The notes beneath the pieces are model-generated. The model searched no databases. It worked only from the letters and a program-made list of their open reading frames with translations, and was not told the DNA's origin. From an uncultured Verrucomicrobiales bacterium (GTDB taxonomy: Bacteria; Verrucomicrobiota; Verrucomicrobiia; Verrucomicrobiales; Akkermansiaceae), in NCBI GenBank assembly GCA_938001985.1, contig CALLBE010000046.1:1-6526 (forward strand): DNA of 6,526 nucleotides. The letters run 5' to 3'. Position numbers and translations under genes: made by a program. How positions within the stretch are numbered: the stretch's first letter is position 1; the number at the start of each line of letters is the position of its first letter. Positions 1-6,154 of the stretch are shown here, one piece after another.

Positions 1-330
1 CGCTAATATAAGGTTAGCCATCGGTCCCGCTAAAATCGCAATGAAACGCTGACGACGAGTCATTGCGAAATGTGATGACTTAGCAATCCCCCCAAAGGCA
101 TGAATCGTGATCTCAACGAAACCTTTCCCATATTTTCTAAAAAAGAAAGCGTGGCCTAATTCATGACAGAGGATGGATAGAAAAAACACCATCATTATTA
201 AGAGAACATAAATCAACTCGGCAGGGTTGCTCATATTTCCTCCGTAAAAAAACAGCCCAATCATTCCAGAAAACAACCAAAACCATGGCGTAACTTTCAC
301 AGGGAAACCAAAAAGATTAAATTCAAGCAT
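1..330 (-). CDS. Site-2 protease family (M50) zinc metalloprotease, N-terminal part
   Basis: This is an intramembrane zinc metalloprotease of the M50/site-2 protease family, expected to cleave membrane-embedded substrates; the substrate cannot be told from sequence. I translated 110 residues before the frame leaves the left edge. The N-terminus (LEFNLFGFPVKVTPWFWL) is typical of small bacterial M50 proteins and is followed by hydrophobic segments at about residues 16-30 and 38-55. The active-site HELGH is at residues 56-60 (zinc ligands H56 and H60, catalytic E57). A GG-I pair at 80-82 and the AGPMAN motif at 101-106 are also characteristic. The third zinc ligand, an Asp in a later NxxPxPxxDG motif, would lie outside the window. 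ATG at 330 is the first in-frame start after a stop; no good ribosome site precedes it, while the internal Met33 has a strong one. Family conservation of residues 1-20 favours 330. Family assignment is confident; any link to the Bat genes is only proximity. Confidence 0.92.
   Translation of the reverse strand, partial: MLEFNLFGFPVKVTPWFWLFSGMIGLFFYGGNMSNPAELIYVLLIMMVFFLSILCHELGHAFFFRKYGKGFVEITIHAFGGIAKSSHFAMTRRQRFIAILAGPMANLILA
239..243 (-). promoter_or_regulatory. Strong Shine-Dalgarno-like GGAGG before internal Met33 of the M50 gene
   Basis: On the minus strand GGAGG is followed by four bases and an in-frame ATG (232-234). It is the best ribosome-binding match near the start of this gene, whereas the annotated ATG at 328-330 has none. 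The spacing of four is short. It could support a shorter product lacking the first 32 residues, but that product would lose the conserved N-terminus and first hydrophobic segment, so it may well be chance (Gly-Gly codons GGA GGA). Confidence 0.3.
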
Positions 331-365
331 ATGGCAGTAAACTAATGTCTTATTTTTCTACAATC

Positions 366-385
366 AAGCTTTGAAGGAGAAGCTT
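366..385. repeat. Short inverted repeat in the gap between batD and the M50 gene
   Basis: Two copies of the palindrome AAGCTT (366-371 and 380-385) are separated by 8 bases and can form a 6-bp stem. Read on the plus strand the second arm runs into six Ts (384-389); read on the minus strand, the direction of all genes here, the run of A precedes the stem and no T tract follows. It is therefore not a convincing terminator for the bat operon. The whole 86-base gap (331-416) is AT-rich and could carry a promoter for the M50 gene: a TTGAAA (minus strand, 406-411) is present, but no well-spaced -10 box stands out. Confidence 0.3.
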
Positions 386-416
386 TTTTATATTGATAAA
401 CTTCATTTCAATAGCT

Positions 417-2942
417 CTACGATGCGCCTTCAATCAGGTCACTCAACTCCGATTTTTCGAGCCATCCACGGTTTTCATCCGGAGTTTCTACATAAAACCA
501 ATGACCGCGCTCCAGCAATACCTTCACAACCGTTCCCTCTCTTAATTTACGAACCGTAGCCGCATTCCTCACCGGCTCCGTTTTCACAGTCACGTCCTCC
601 AGATCAGAGACGATCCACAAATCATCTTTATGATACTGAAAGCTTCTCTGATCTTCGAAGTAAATATGAATGGATGCGTATAAGGCAAAACAAAAGGTAA
701 GAACCCCTACCCAAGCACCAATATTCAGGCCCAGATTCGCAAACTTACCCTGATACCGAATCAACTTTAAATACCATTTTAACAACACCATGAACAGAAT
801 GGCTAAAAAAGCAATGACCACCCAAGACCTCCAGTCCGCCTCTGATTGAAAAGTGAACCAACTCACCATGGGTTCATGAAATGGAACCGCTCCAGCAATC
901 TTCTCCACATAACGAAGGTTTTGTAAGGCTTCAGGATGTCTGGGTTCTAAAGCCAACGCCTGATGATAGGATGCAATGGCTTTCCCGTACTTGTGTTGTT
1001 TTACGTAAGTATTGCCTAGGTTGTAATAAAGGTCAGCAGAGGGGGATTCCTTAATCTTTTCTTTATAAATCTTCTGAGCACCACTCCAATCTTGATCCTG
1101 CCACGCCTGAACCGCGGCATCCACAGTGTTGGTCAAGTTGGTTGCATCTGCATTAGTATGTGCCTTATTCGCATTCCCGACCGCCTCGACCGCCTCGACC
1201 GCCTCGACCGCCTCAACCTGACCCAAGCAGAACAATGCACCCACCATGATTACATTGAGATAAGGCAAGCTGCGCTTCATGGCTTTAGCAATAAGGTCAT
1301 AGTGACGATTGATTTGCTCTTTCTCAATCGCTTTACTTTCCAATGAAAAGCTCGATTCATCTCTGTTCTTCAAAACCTCATCAAACTCGCTATTCCCGGC
1401 TTCTCCTAAGTCACCTTCAACCAATCGACCCGCCTCTCGATAAAACTCCGTAGGTTGCTTCTTCAGTTTTTTCAACTGATCCAGTTTAGCCAAGAAACGT
1501 TTGCGAGCCCTTTGGCGAATAAACCAAGGCTGCAACTGATGAAACAGGATAAGCCCAATCACACACATACAGGCCCCGATTAACCCCGTAAATACGCCTT
1601 TCTCCGCAGAGACATTAGCACATTCTCCACAATGCAACTCAGGATTTGGAATGATCGATAATATATCCGTCATGGCTAACTCAGGAACCGCGGGCAATGA
1701 ACCAGCAGAAGCCGGTGAACTGAATGAGCGGTTCAAAGCCCCCCCTCCTCCAGCAACCTTAGTTAACGGCTTGATCGTAAGCGGCAGTGGCTTAGATCTT
1801 AAGGTTTCATACCTTTCTTTCACAGGATCAAAATAAGAAAACTCAATCGGAGGCACCGTATCCACAGCCTCTAAAGGACGCATAATTTGTGTGAAACGGA
1901 CAACGCCAGAGAGCTCTTTCCTCTCATTGCCTCTCTGATGTTTGGTCGCTGGATACAGTTGCCATTTACGGAGTTCCTTTTTATCAAACGAAGGGCTGGT
2001 TAGCATTTCTAAATTCCCTGAACCTGAAATCGAGATATCCAGAGTGATCGGGTCACCCTCCAACACCTCTGTTTGCTTAACGGAACGTTCCATGGTAAAC
2101 TCACCCACAGCCCCATTAAAACTAGCAGGCGCATTAGCCGGCAGCGGTTTAATAGTAAGCTTCCGAGCAGGAATCGTTATTTTAAAGGGAACCGACTCAT
2201 AACGTCTAAAAAACCCACTGCCATGACTACGCGAGTGAATAACTCTTCTGGAAAAGCCTTTTTCACCCGGACCAAGTTGAGCCTCCCCAGCCTTTAACGC
2301 ACCAATTGTTGTTGAAAAATTAAAGACTTGGTATTTCGCACCGTTATAATCAATCTCCGAGTGATTACTGTTCTCTAATTCAAATCTCCAAGCTGAGATC
2401 CCACTCGTCTCCACTTGAGCCAATCCGCCAACTTGAGACAATTCAATACTCGCAGGCAAAACAATTTTCAACGTACAGTAAGCAGCTTGCCCCTCATATA
2501 AAGTATCACTGGGCAAAGCAAAATAAGTCGCATAAAAAAACTTATCCTCACCTAAGCTAGCGGCCTGCCAATCCATCTGATTCGCTTTTAAATACTCCAC
2601 CTGAACACCCTTCAAAACCTGCTGTTTATTATTCGTGTATGTTAAAAGAATGGAAGGTAACATCACCTTAGCTCCCGTTGCCTTTTGAGGCGTTGCGGAA
2701 AAAGTGTACTGCTGAATCATGTCACTCCCTTGACGGATACGTCGCTGGCTGATGTTTTTTATCAGAAGGTTATCCGGATTACTCGTTAGCTTTAAATCCG
2801 CAGACAAGTTCGCGTTTTTAATATTAACATCAAAAACAATCATCTCACCCTCTACCGCGTAAAGATTATGAACCTTCAGTGTGGCCTCTCCTGCCACAAC
2901 ACCAACTAACGCCACCAAGGCTGTGTATACATACTTTAACAT
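417..2942 (-). CDS. batD: BatD-BatE fusion: BatD domain protein with TPR repeats and C-terminal SH3-like domain
   Basis: This 841-residue membrane protein probably serves as a periplasmic scaffold of the Bat complex. A signal peptide or anchor lies at residues 3-18. The BatD region spans about 20-440 and consists of beta-rich repeats; VLEGDPITLDISISGSGN at 293-310 is the most typical BatD stretch. A membrane helix lies at 450-470, followed by a very basic segment (475-496) that should be cytoplasmic. A second hydrophobic segment (559-574) starts with Met555-Lys-Arg and resembles a signal peptide. Next come four Val-Glu-Ala repeats (576-587), two TPRs (about 608-670), membrane helices at 705-725 and 738-760, and an SH3-like domain (about 775-836; VRNAATVRKLREGTVVKVL, then GWLEKSEL). 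TPR plus SH3 is the layout of BatE, so this is best read as a BatD-BatE fusion. The ATG directly abuts the TAG of the preceding gene, and a good ribosome site sits 8 bases upstream, so the start is secure. The final stop is TAG. Confidence 0.9.
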   Translation of the reverse strand: MLKYVYTALVALVGVVAGEATLKVHNLYAVEGEMIVFDVNIKNANLSADLKLTSNPDNLLIKNISQRRIRQGSDMIQQYTFSATPQKATGAKVMLPSILLTYTNNKQQVLKGVQVEYLKANQMDWQAASLGEDKFFYATYFALPSDTLYEGQAAYCTLKIVLPASIELSQVGGLAQVETSGISAWRFELENSNHSEIDYNGAKYQVFNFSTTIGALKAGEAQLGPGEKGFSRRVIHSRSHGSGFFRRYESVPFKITIPARKLTIKPLPANAPASFNGAVGEFTMERSVKQTEVLEGDPITLDISISGSGNLEMLTSPSFDKKELRKWQLYPATKHQRGNERKELSGVVRFTQIMRPLEAVDTVPPIEFSYFDPVKERYETLRSKPLPLTIKPLTKVAGGGGALNRSFSSPASAGSLPAVPELAMTDILSIIPNPELHCGECANVSAEKGVFTGLIGACMCVIGLILFHQLQPWFIRQRARKRFLAKLDQLKKLKKQPTEFYREAGRLVEGDLGEAGNSEFDEVLKNRDESSFSLESKAIEKEQINRHYDLIAKAMKRSLPYLNVIMVGALFCLGQVEAVEAVEAVEAVGNANKAHTNADATNLTNTVDAAVQAWQDQDWSGAQKIYKEKIKESPSADLYYNLGNTYVKQHKYGKAIASYHQALALEPRHPEALQNLRYVEKIAGAVPFHEPMVSWFTFQSEADWRSWVVIAFLAILFMVLLKWYLKLIRYQGKFANLGLNIGAWVGVLTFCFALYASIHIYFEDQRSFQYHKDDLWIVSDLEDVTVKTEPVRNAATVRKLREGTVVKVLLERGHWFYVETPDENRGWLEKSELSDLIEGAS
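1178..1213 (-). repeat. Four perfect tandem copies of a 9-bp unit inside batD-batE
   Basis: The plus-strand unit CGACCGCCT occurs four times without mismatch (1178, 1187, 1196 and 1205), and a degenerate copy follows (1214-1222). In the gene it encodes Val-Glu-Ala four times (residues 576-587). Because the unit is nine bases, gain or loss of copies keeps the frame. It lies immediately after the internal signal-peptide-like segment, in a probable linker before the TPRs. It is richer in GC than its surroundings. Confidence 0.95.
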
Positions 2943-5129
2943 CTACCAATCTTTCTCCGGTTTTTTAATTCTTGAACGGTGCTTAATACGTGCAGGCATT
3001 TTTCTCAAATCCGCACTGTTTCTTAAAATTTGTTCTGCGTAATCAATCGCATCCTGATCTAAAGGCTCGCCCTCTTCTGAAGAGCTTGAAGCTCGCCCGC
3101 CTTGTGATTGAGGTTCACCTTCCTGCTCAGAACCTTCGGATTCCTGACCACTCTGTTGATTTTGGCTCTCAGAAGAGTCTCCGTCGGACTCTTTTCCGTC
3201 CTCACTCTCCTCGCCCTTCTCACTCTCGTCTCCTTGGTTACTTTCCTCAGAATCAGACTTATCGGAGTCCTCAGGATTCTCTCCACCTTCTTGCTTCTTT
3301 TCACCTTCTTGCTTCTCTCCACCCTCTTCGGATTGTTCTTCCTGAGGCTCGTCTCTATAAAAATCATCAGGGTTCTCTTCTTTTTCTCCCCCCTGACTCT
3401 GGTCTTGGTTCTGGCCTTTCTTGGGATCCCCATTCTTCCCTGACTTTGAATTTTTATTGTCTTGAGACTGAGAGTTTTGATCCTGATTTTGTTTTTCCTG
3501 ATCTTTCTGCTGTTGATCCTCTTGTTCCTGCTGCTGTTTCAAAATCTTTTCGAGCTCGGCAATCCAATCATTCACTCGCTTAAGCGGACGCGCTGCCAAC
3601 GATTCTTCAGCCGAAGCCTTCTTAAAATCCATGAAATGAGTTTTCGCGCTCTTTAAAGCCAAAAGAACCGAGGGAACCTCCTTGAGTAACTCTTCTGTTG
3701 GGGTTTTTAAAATTGCTGGCGTGGGCTTATCCAAGGGAAGGTCAGGAACTCCTTTGCCCTCCTTATTCAGACGCCTCCATGATTGTTGGACTAAAACACT
3801 GCCAATCCCCCAATTAGCCTGTTGTTGAAGTTTAGGGTTTTTTGATTTCAAAACCTCACTAAAATCACGTCGAGACAAGTTCCATTTTTTTAATTTAAAA
3901 AAGGCATGCGCACGAAACAAGCGAGCCTCTAAGTGAGAGTTTTCCCCGTGAATTACAGACTCCCACCAGCGCACTGGCTTATCAATCTCTTCGGAGGTCT
4001 GCTTCACTATTTCCTCATATTTTGACGCCTCCTCCAGTGTGTTAAACTCCTTGAGGTTCATCGCTTCGCCAACTCCCATGAAAAAGAAGCTCCCCACGCC
4101 CATAATCAAGCCTAATGGGAGACGCGTTTTCTTCTGGGTAAAAACAACCGGCCTTAAAACAAATAAGGCAATCAATAAAAGAATCACGGCAGGCGCCACA
4201 AACCATTGGAAACCTTCCTTTTGAATGTAAATTTCGGTTTGTTCATCCTCTGAATAACTCAGCCCCTGAAGGCTGGCTTGAATCACCGCTTTCAAGTCGC
4301 TGCTTTGGGAAAGCGAAAAATAGCGCCCCCCGGTTTCTCTGGCTAAATACTCCAAGCTCTCTGTCTCGAGTCGACTCAATACAGGCCTGCCCGATCGATC
4401 TCGAAAATGCCCATCGGCTTCTTTTTTATCCGGGATCAAATCCCCCTGTGCCGTTCCAACCCCTATGGCATGGATGCGAATCTTACTCTTATTCGCGAGT
4501 TTGGTTATTTTATCTAAATCTTTGGAATGTCGCTCCCCGTCTGATAAAATAATTAAAGCACGGTTCGCCAACTCCGATTGCTCAAACCTCTTTGACGCCA
4601 CCTCCATCATCTCTAGAAAATCCGAGCCACCATAAGGAATATAATCCTCATCCAAAAACTCAATCACCTCACGAACCGCGTCATGGTGAGGCGTCAATGG
4701 CGCTGCTATATGGGCCCTTCCAGCAAATGCTAACACCCCTATTTTATCACCAGGCAAGGCCTCAACTAAATCAAAAGCCAACAACCTAGCAACTTCCAAT
4801 CGCGACGGCTTAACGTCTTCAGTCAACATACTACGGGAGACATCAATCGCAATCATCACCTCGCGGCTTCTAAGGGTTTGCTCTACTTTTTGCTTATCCA
4901 TCACCCATCTAGCCAATCCAAATGAGGTCAACATGGCGGCCAAAACCAATGAGAAGAGAATCAAAAAATAACGCCCTCTAGGATAAGGCGTCCCGAGGCG
5001 GTTTAATAACCGAGCTGAAATCAACCGTTCTCTCAACTTGTCTCGTCTCGCCCACGACATGACTCCCAGTCCCCCCAAGAGAAGCAAGGGAAGGCAAGCG
5101 GTTAACCAAACTATATTTTCAAATTCCAT
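2943..5129 (-). CDS. batB: BatB-BatC fusion: VWA domain protein with TPR-like helices and acidic low-complexity tail
   Basis: This 728-residue protein combines a BatB-type VWA domain with a BatC-like region. Membrane helices are at 6-24 and 54-74, with basic residues between them (RRDKLRER) indicating a cytoplasmic loop. The VWA domain (about 90-290) carries the metal site DVSRS (D96, S98, S100) and SDG (D197). The position that is usually Thr in a GT-A/D-I motif reads GGSD, so Ser169 would be the ligand. Helices at 308-328 and 336-354 follow. TPR-like helices lie at about 358-450 (clearest EARLFRAHAFFKLKKW, 401-416). Then comes a long hydrophilic stretch rich in Gln, Glu, Asp, Ser, Lys and Gly (532-690), and a basic end with the terminal motif KPEKDW. 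By the positive-inside rule, both the VWA and the tail face the periplasm. It starts at ATG 5129, 9 bases after batA stops, with only a weak ribosome site (TTGAG), and ends in TAG abutting the next ATG. Confidence 0.92.
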   Translation of the reverse strand: MEFENIVWLTACLPLLLLGGLGVMSWARRDKLRERLISARLLNRLGTPYPRGRYFLILFSLVLAAMLTSFGLARWVMDKQKVEQTLRSREVMIAIDVSRSMLTEDVKPSRLEVARLLAFDLVEALPGDKIGVLAFAGRAHIAAPLTPHHDAVREVIEFLDEDYIPYGGSDFLEMMEVASKRFEQSELANRALIILSDGERHSKDLDKITKLANKSKIRIHAIGVGTAQGDLIPDKKEADGHFRDRSGRPVLSRLETESLEYLARETGGRYFSLSQSSDLKAVIQASLQGLSYSEDEQTEIYIQKEGFQWFVAPAVILLLIALFVLRPVVFTQKKTRLPLGLIMGVGSFFFMGVGEAMNLKEFNTLEEASKYEEIVKQTSEEIDKPVRWWESVIHGENSHLEARLFRAHAFFKLKKWNLSRRDFSEVLKSKNPKLQQQANWGIGSVLVQQSWRRLNKEGKGVPDLPLDKPTPAILKTPTEELLKEVPSVLLALKSAKTHFMDFKKASAEESLAARPLKRVNDWIAELEKILKQQQEQEDQQQKDQEKQNQDQNSQSQDNKNSKSGKNGDPKKGQNQDQSQGGEKEENPDDFYRDEPQEEQSEEGGEKQEGEKKQEGGENPEDSDKSDSEESNQGDESEKGEESEDGKESDGDSSESQNQQSGQESEGSEQEGEPQSQGGRASSSSEEGEPLDQDAIDYAEQILRNSADLRKMPARIKHRSRIKKPEKDW
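2951..2958 (-). promoter_or_regulatory. Ribosome-binding site for batD-batE, inside the 3' end of batB-batC
   Basis: On the minus strand GGAGAAAG ends 8 bases before the ATG at 2942. It is encoded within the last codons of the upstream gene, whose TAG stop touches the ATG (TAGATG). This layout fixes the start and suggests translational coupling between the two genes. Confidence 0.7.
3060..3536 (-). repeat. Low-complexity, purine-rich coding tract (Gln/Glu/Ser/Gly/Asp/Lys)
   Basis: These bases encode residues 532-690 of the BatB-BatC protein. The coding strand is strongly purine-rich and the plus strand pyrimidine-rich. The part nearest the TPRs is dominated by Gln, Asn and Lys, the later part by Glu, Ser, Asp and Gly. 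It is probably disordered. Such hydrophilic tails are usual after the TPRs of BatC-like proteins. An 18-bp-period repeat lies within it. Confidence 0.85.
3284..3316 (-). repeat. Two-copy direct repeat, 18-bp period, in the low-complexity tract
   Basis: CACCTTCTTGCTTCT occurs at 3284-3298 and again at 3302-3316 on the plus strand. The 18-base offset equals six codons and gives two related Lys-Gln-Glu-Gly-Gly/Glu segments (around residues 605-616). This looks like a small in-frame duplication. Confidence 0.8.
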
Positions 5130-5138
5130 CTCAATAGC

Positions 5139-6152
5139 TTATGGCAGGGGTGGCAATCTAAAGGCTTGAAAAATCAAAGCCAACACTAACAAAACAAAGC
5201 CGACAAAAAGAAAAATTAAAAAGTGCTCTTCAACACGAACCGAACTCCGTTGCTCCACCTCTGTTTTTTCGAGGCTATCAATTTTTGAAAAAATAGATTT
5301 CAACTGATCCGTGTCTTGAGCTCGGTAATGCGCACCTCCAGTGACTTTGGCAATCTCTTTAAGCGTCTCCTCATCAAACTCCTGCTGTGGGAGAGCTGGT
5401 ATATTGCGCCCGATACGCCCCCCTTCGGTTCCAATCGCGATGGTGTATATTTTCACTCCCTTCGTCGCGCAAAGCTTAGCCGCCTCAATCGGTTTAATTT
5501 TTCCAGAGTTATTAGCCCCATCAGTCAAGAGGACAATGATCTTCGATTTCGCCTCTTTTTTACTTAACTTTAAATAAGCAGCACTGATGGCAGAACCAAT
5601 AGCGGTGCCATCATCTTCTCGGGGTAAATCGTTTAAAGTCAGTGCCGCAATCTGGCTTTGCACCCAATCTTTATCAAACGTGATTGGACTCACCGAATAG
5701 GGACGCCCAGCGTAAGCAACTGCGCCAATACGGTCTCCCTCTCTCTTTTTTACAAAGGCAATTGCGTTTCGCTTAGCTGCATTAATCCGAGGCTCTGCAT
5801 AGCCTTTATAAAGAAAGTCTTTAACCGACATTGAGCTGGATACGTCAATGGCCAGTACGATATCAACGACCTCGGCATTATTCGTACTCACAGATTCATG
5901 CGTCTGAGGCCTTGATAAAGCAAAAACAAGAGCAATCACCGCCCCCCATAAGGCTAGGTATTTTAAAAAAGTAAACGCATCTCGCTGATTTTTATTCAAC
6001 TCGAGCAACACAGGCACCCCAGCCATAGGCACTTGCCCTTCCGAGCGCGAACCTCTCCCCCAGTTACCAAAAAGCCACAAGGGCAAAAGTAGTAGCAATA
6101 ACAACCAGAGCGGAGACGCGATCACCCAATCATTCCATGGTATCGTTATCAT
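5139..6152 (-). CDS. batA: BatA: membrane-anchored VWA domain protein
   Basis: This 337-residue protein has the usual BatA length and layout. Two N-terminal membrane helices (11-29 and 62-80) flank a short loop with Arg residues. A VWA domain (about 95-295) follows, and a C-terminal membrane helix lies at 310-331. The metal-ion-dependent adhesion site is complete: DVSSS (D103, S105, S107), Thr183 in DDGTAIG, and Asp211 in LLTDGANNSG. Conserved VAYAGRPYSVSPIT (145-158) is also typical of BatA. The VWA domain is expected in the periplasm, where it would bind a divalent metal and a protein partner, probably BatB or BatD. The ATG at 6152 follows the upstream TAA by two bases. The ribosome site is weak (CAGGAA, more than ten bases away), suggesting translational coupling. 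The stop is TAA at 5139-5141. Confidence 0.95.
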   Translation of the reverse strand: MITIPWNDWVIASPLWLLLLLLLPLWLFGNWGRGSRSEGQVPMAGVPVLLELNKNQRDAFTFLKYLALWGAVIALVFALSRPQTHESVSTNNAEVVDIVLAIDVSSSMSVKDFLYKGYAEPRINAAKRNAIAFVKKREGDRIGAVAYAGRPYSVSPITFDKDWVQSQIAALTLNDLPREDDGTAIGSAISAAYLKLSKKEAKSKIIVLLTDGANNSGKIKPIEAAKLCATKGVKIYTIAIGTEGGRIGRNIPALPQQEFDEETLKEIAKVTGGAHYRAQDTDQLKSIFSKIDSLEKTEVEQRSSVRVEEHFLIFLFVGFVLLVLALIFQAFRLPPLP

Positions 6153-6154
6153 TA

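Noticed and set aside
366..389. Possible rho-independent terminator
   Set aside because: The stem is only 6 bp and AT-rich, and the T run lies on the wrong side for the minus-strand genes. There is no plus-strand gene to end.
371..559. Plus-strand frame of 62 codons overlapping the end of batD
   Set aside because: It needs a TTG start, overlaps the SH3-coding region antisense and has no recognisable feature. The AAGGAG at 374-379 is too close to nothing useful as a start signal.
1224..1232. Lipoprotein signal at Cys572 of the BatD-BatE protein
   Set aside because: The residues before the cysteine (Ala-Leu-Phe) do not make a lipobox; a Phe directly before the Cys is not accepted, and the segment is internal.
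1092..1346. Plus-strand frame containing the Asp-Arg-Leu repeat
   Set aside because: The repeat is the antisense reading of the 9-bp units in batD-batE; no other support for a gene.
3059..3433. Minus-strand Arg/Lys-rich frame of 124 codons
   Set aside because: It is a shifted frame of the same purine-rich tract in BatB-BatC; its composition follows from the repeats and it shows no family motif.
2990..3583. Plus-strand open frame of 197 codons, and a 111-codon Leu/Phe-rich frame at 3108-3443
   Set aside because: Both are opposite the low-complexity tract of the BatB-BatC gene. Their Leu, Ser and Pro richness is what the antisense of Glu/Gln/Lys codons gives; no domain is visible.
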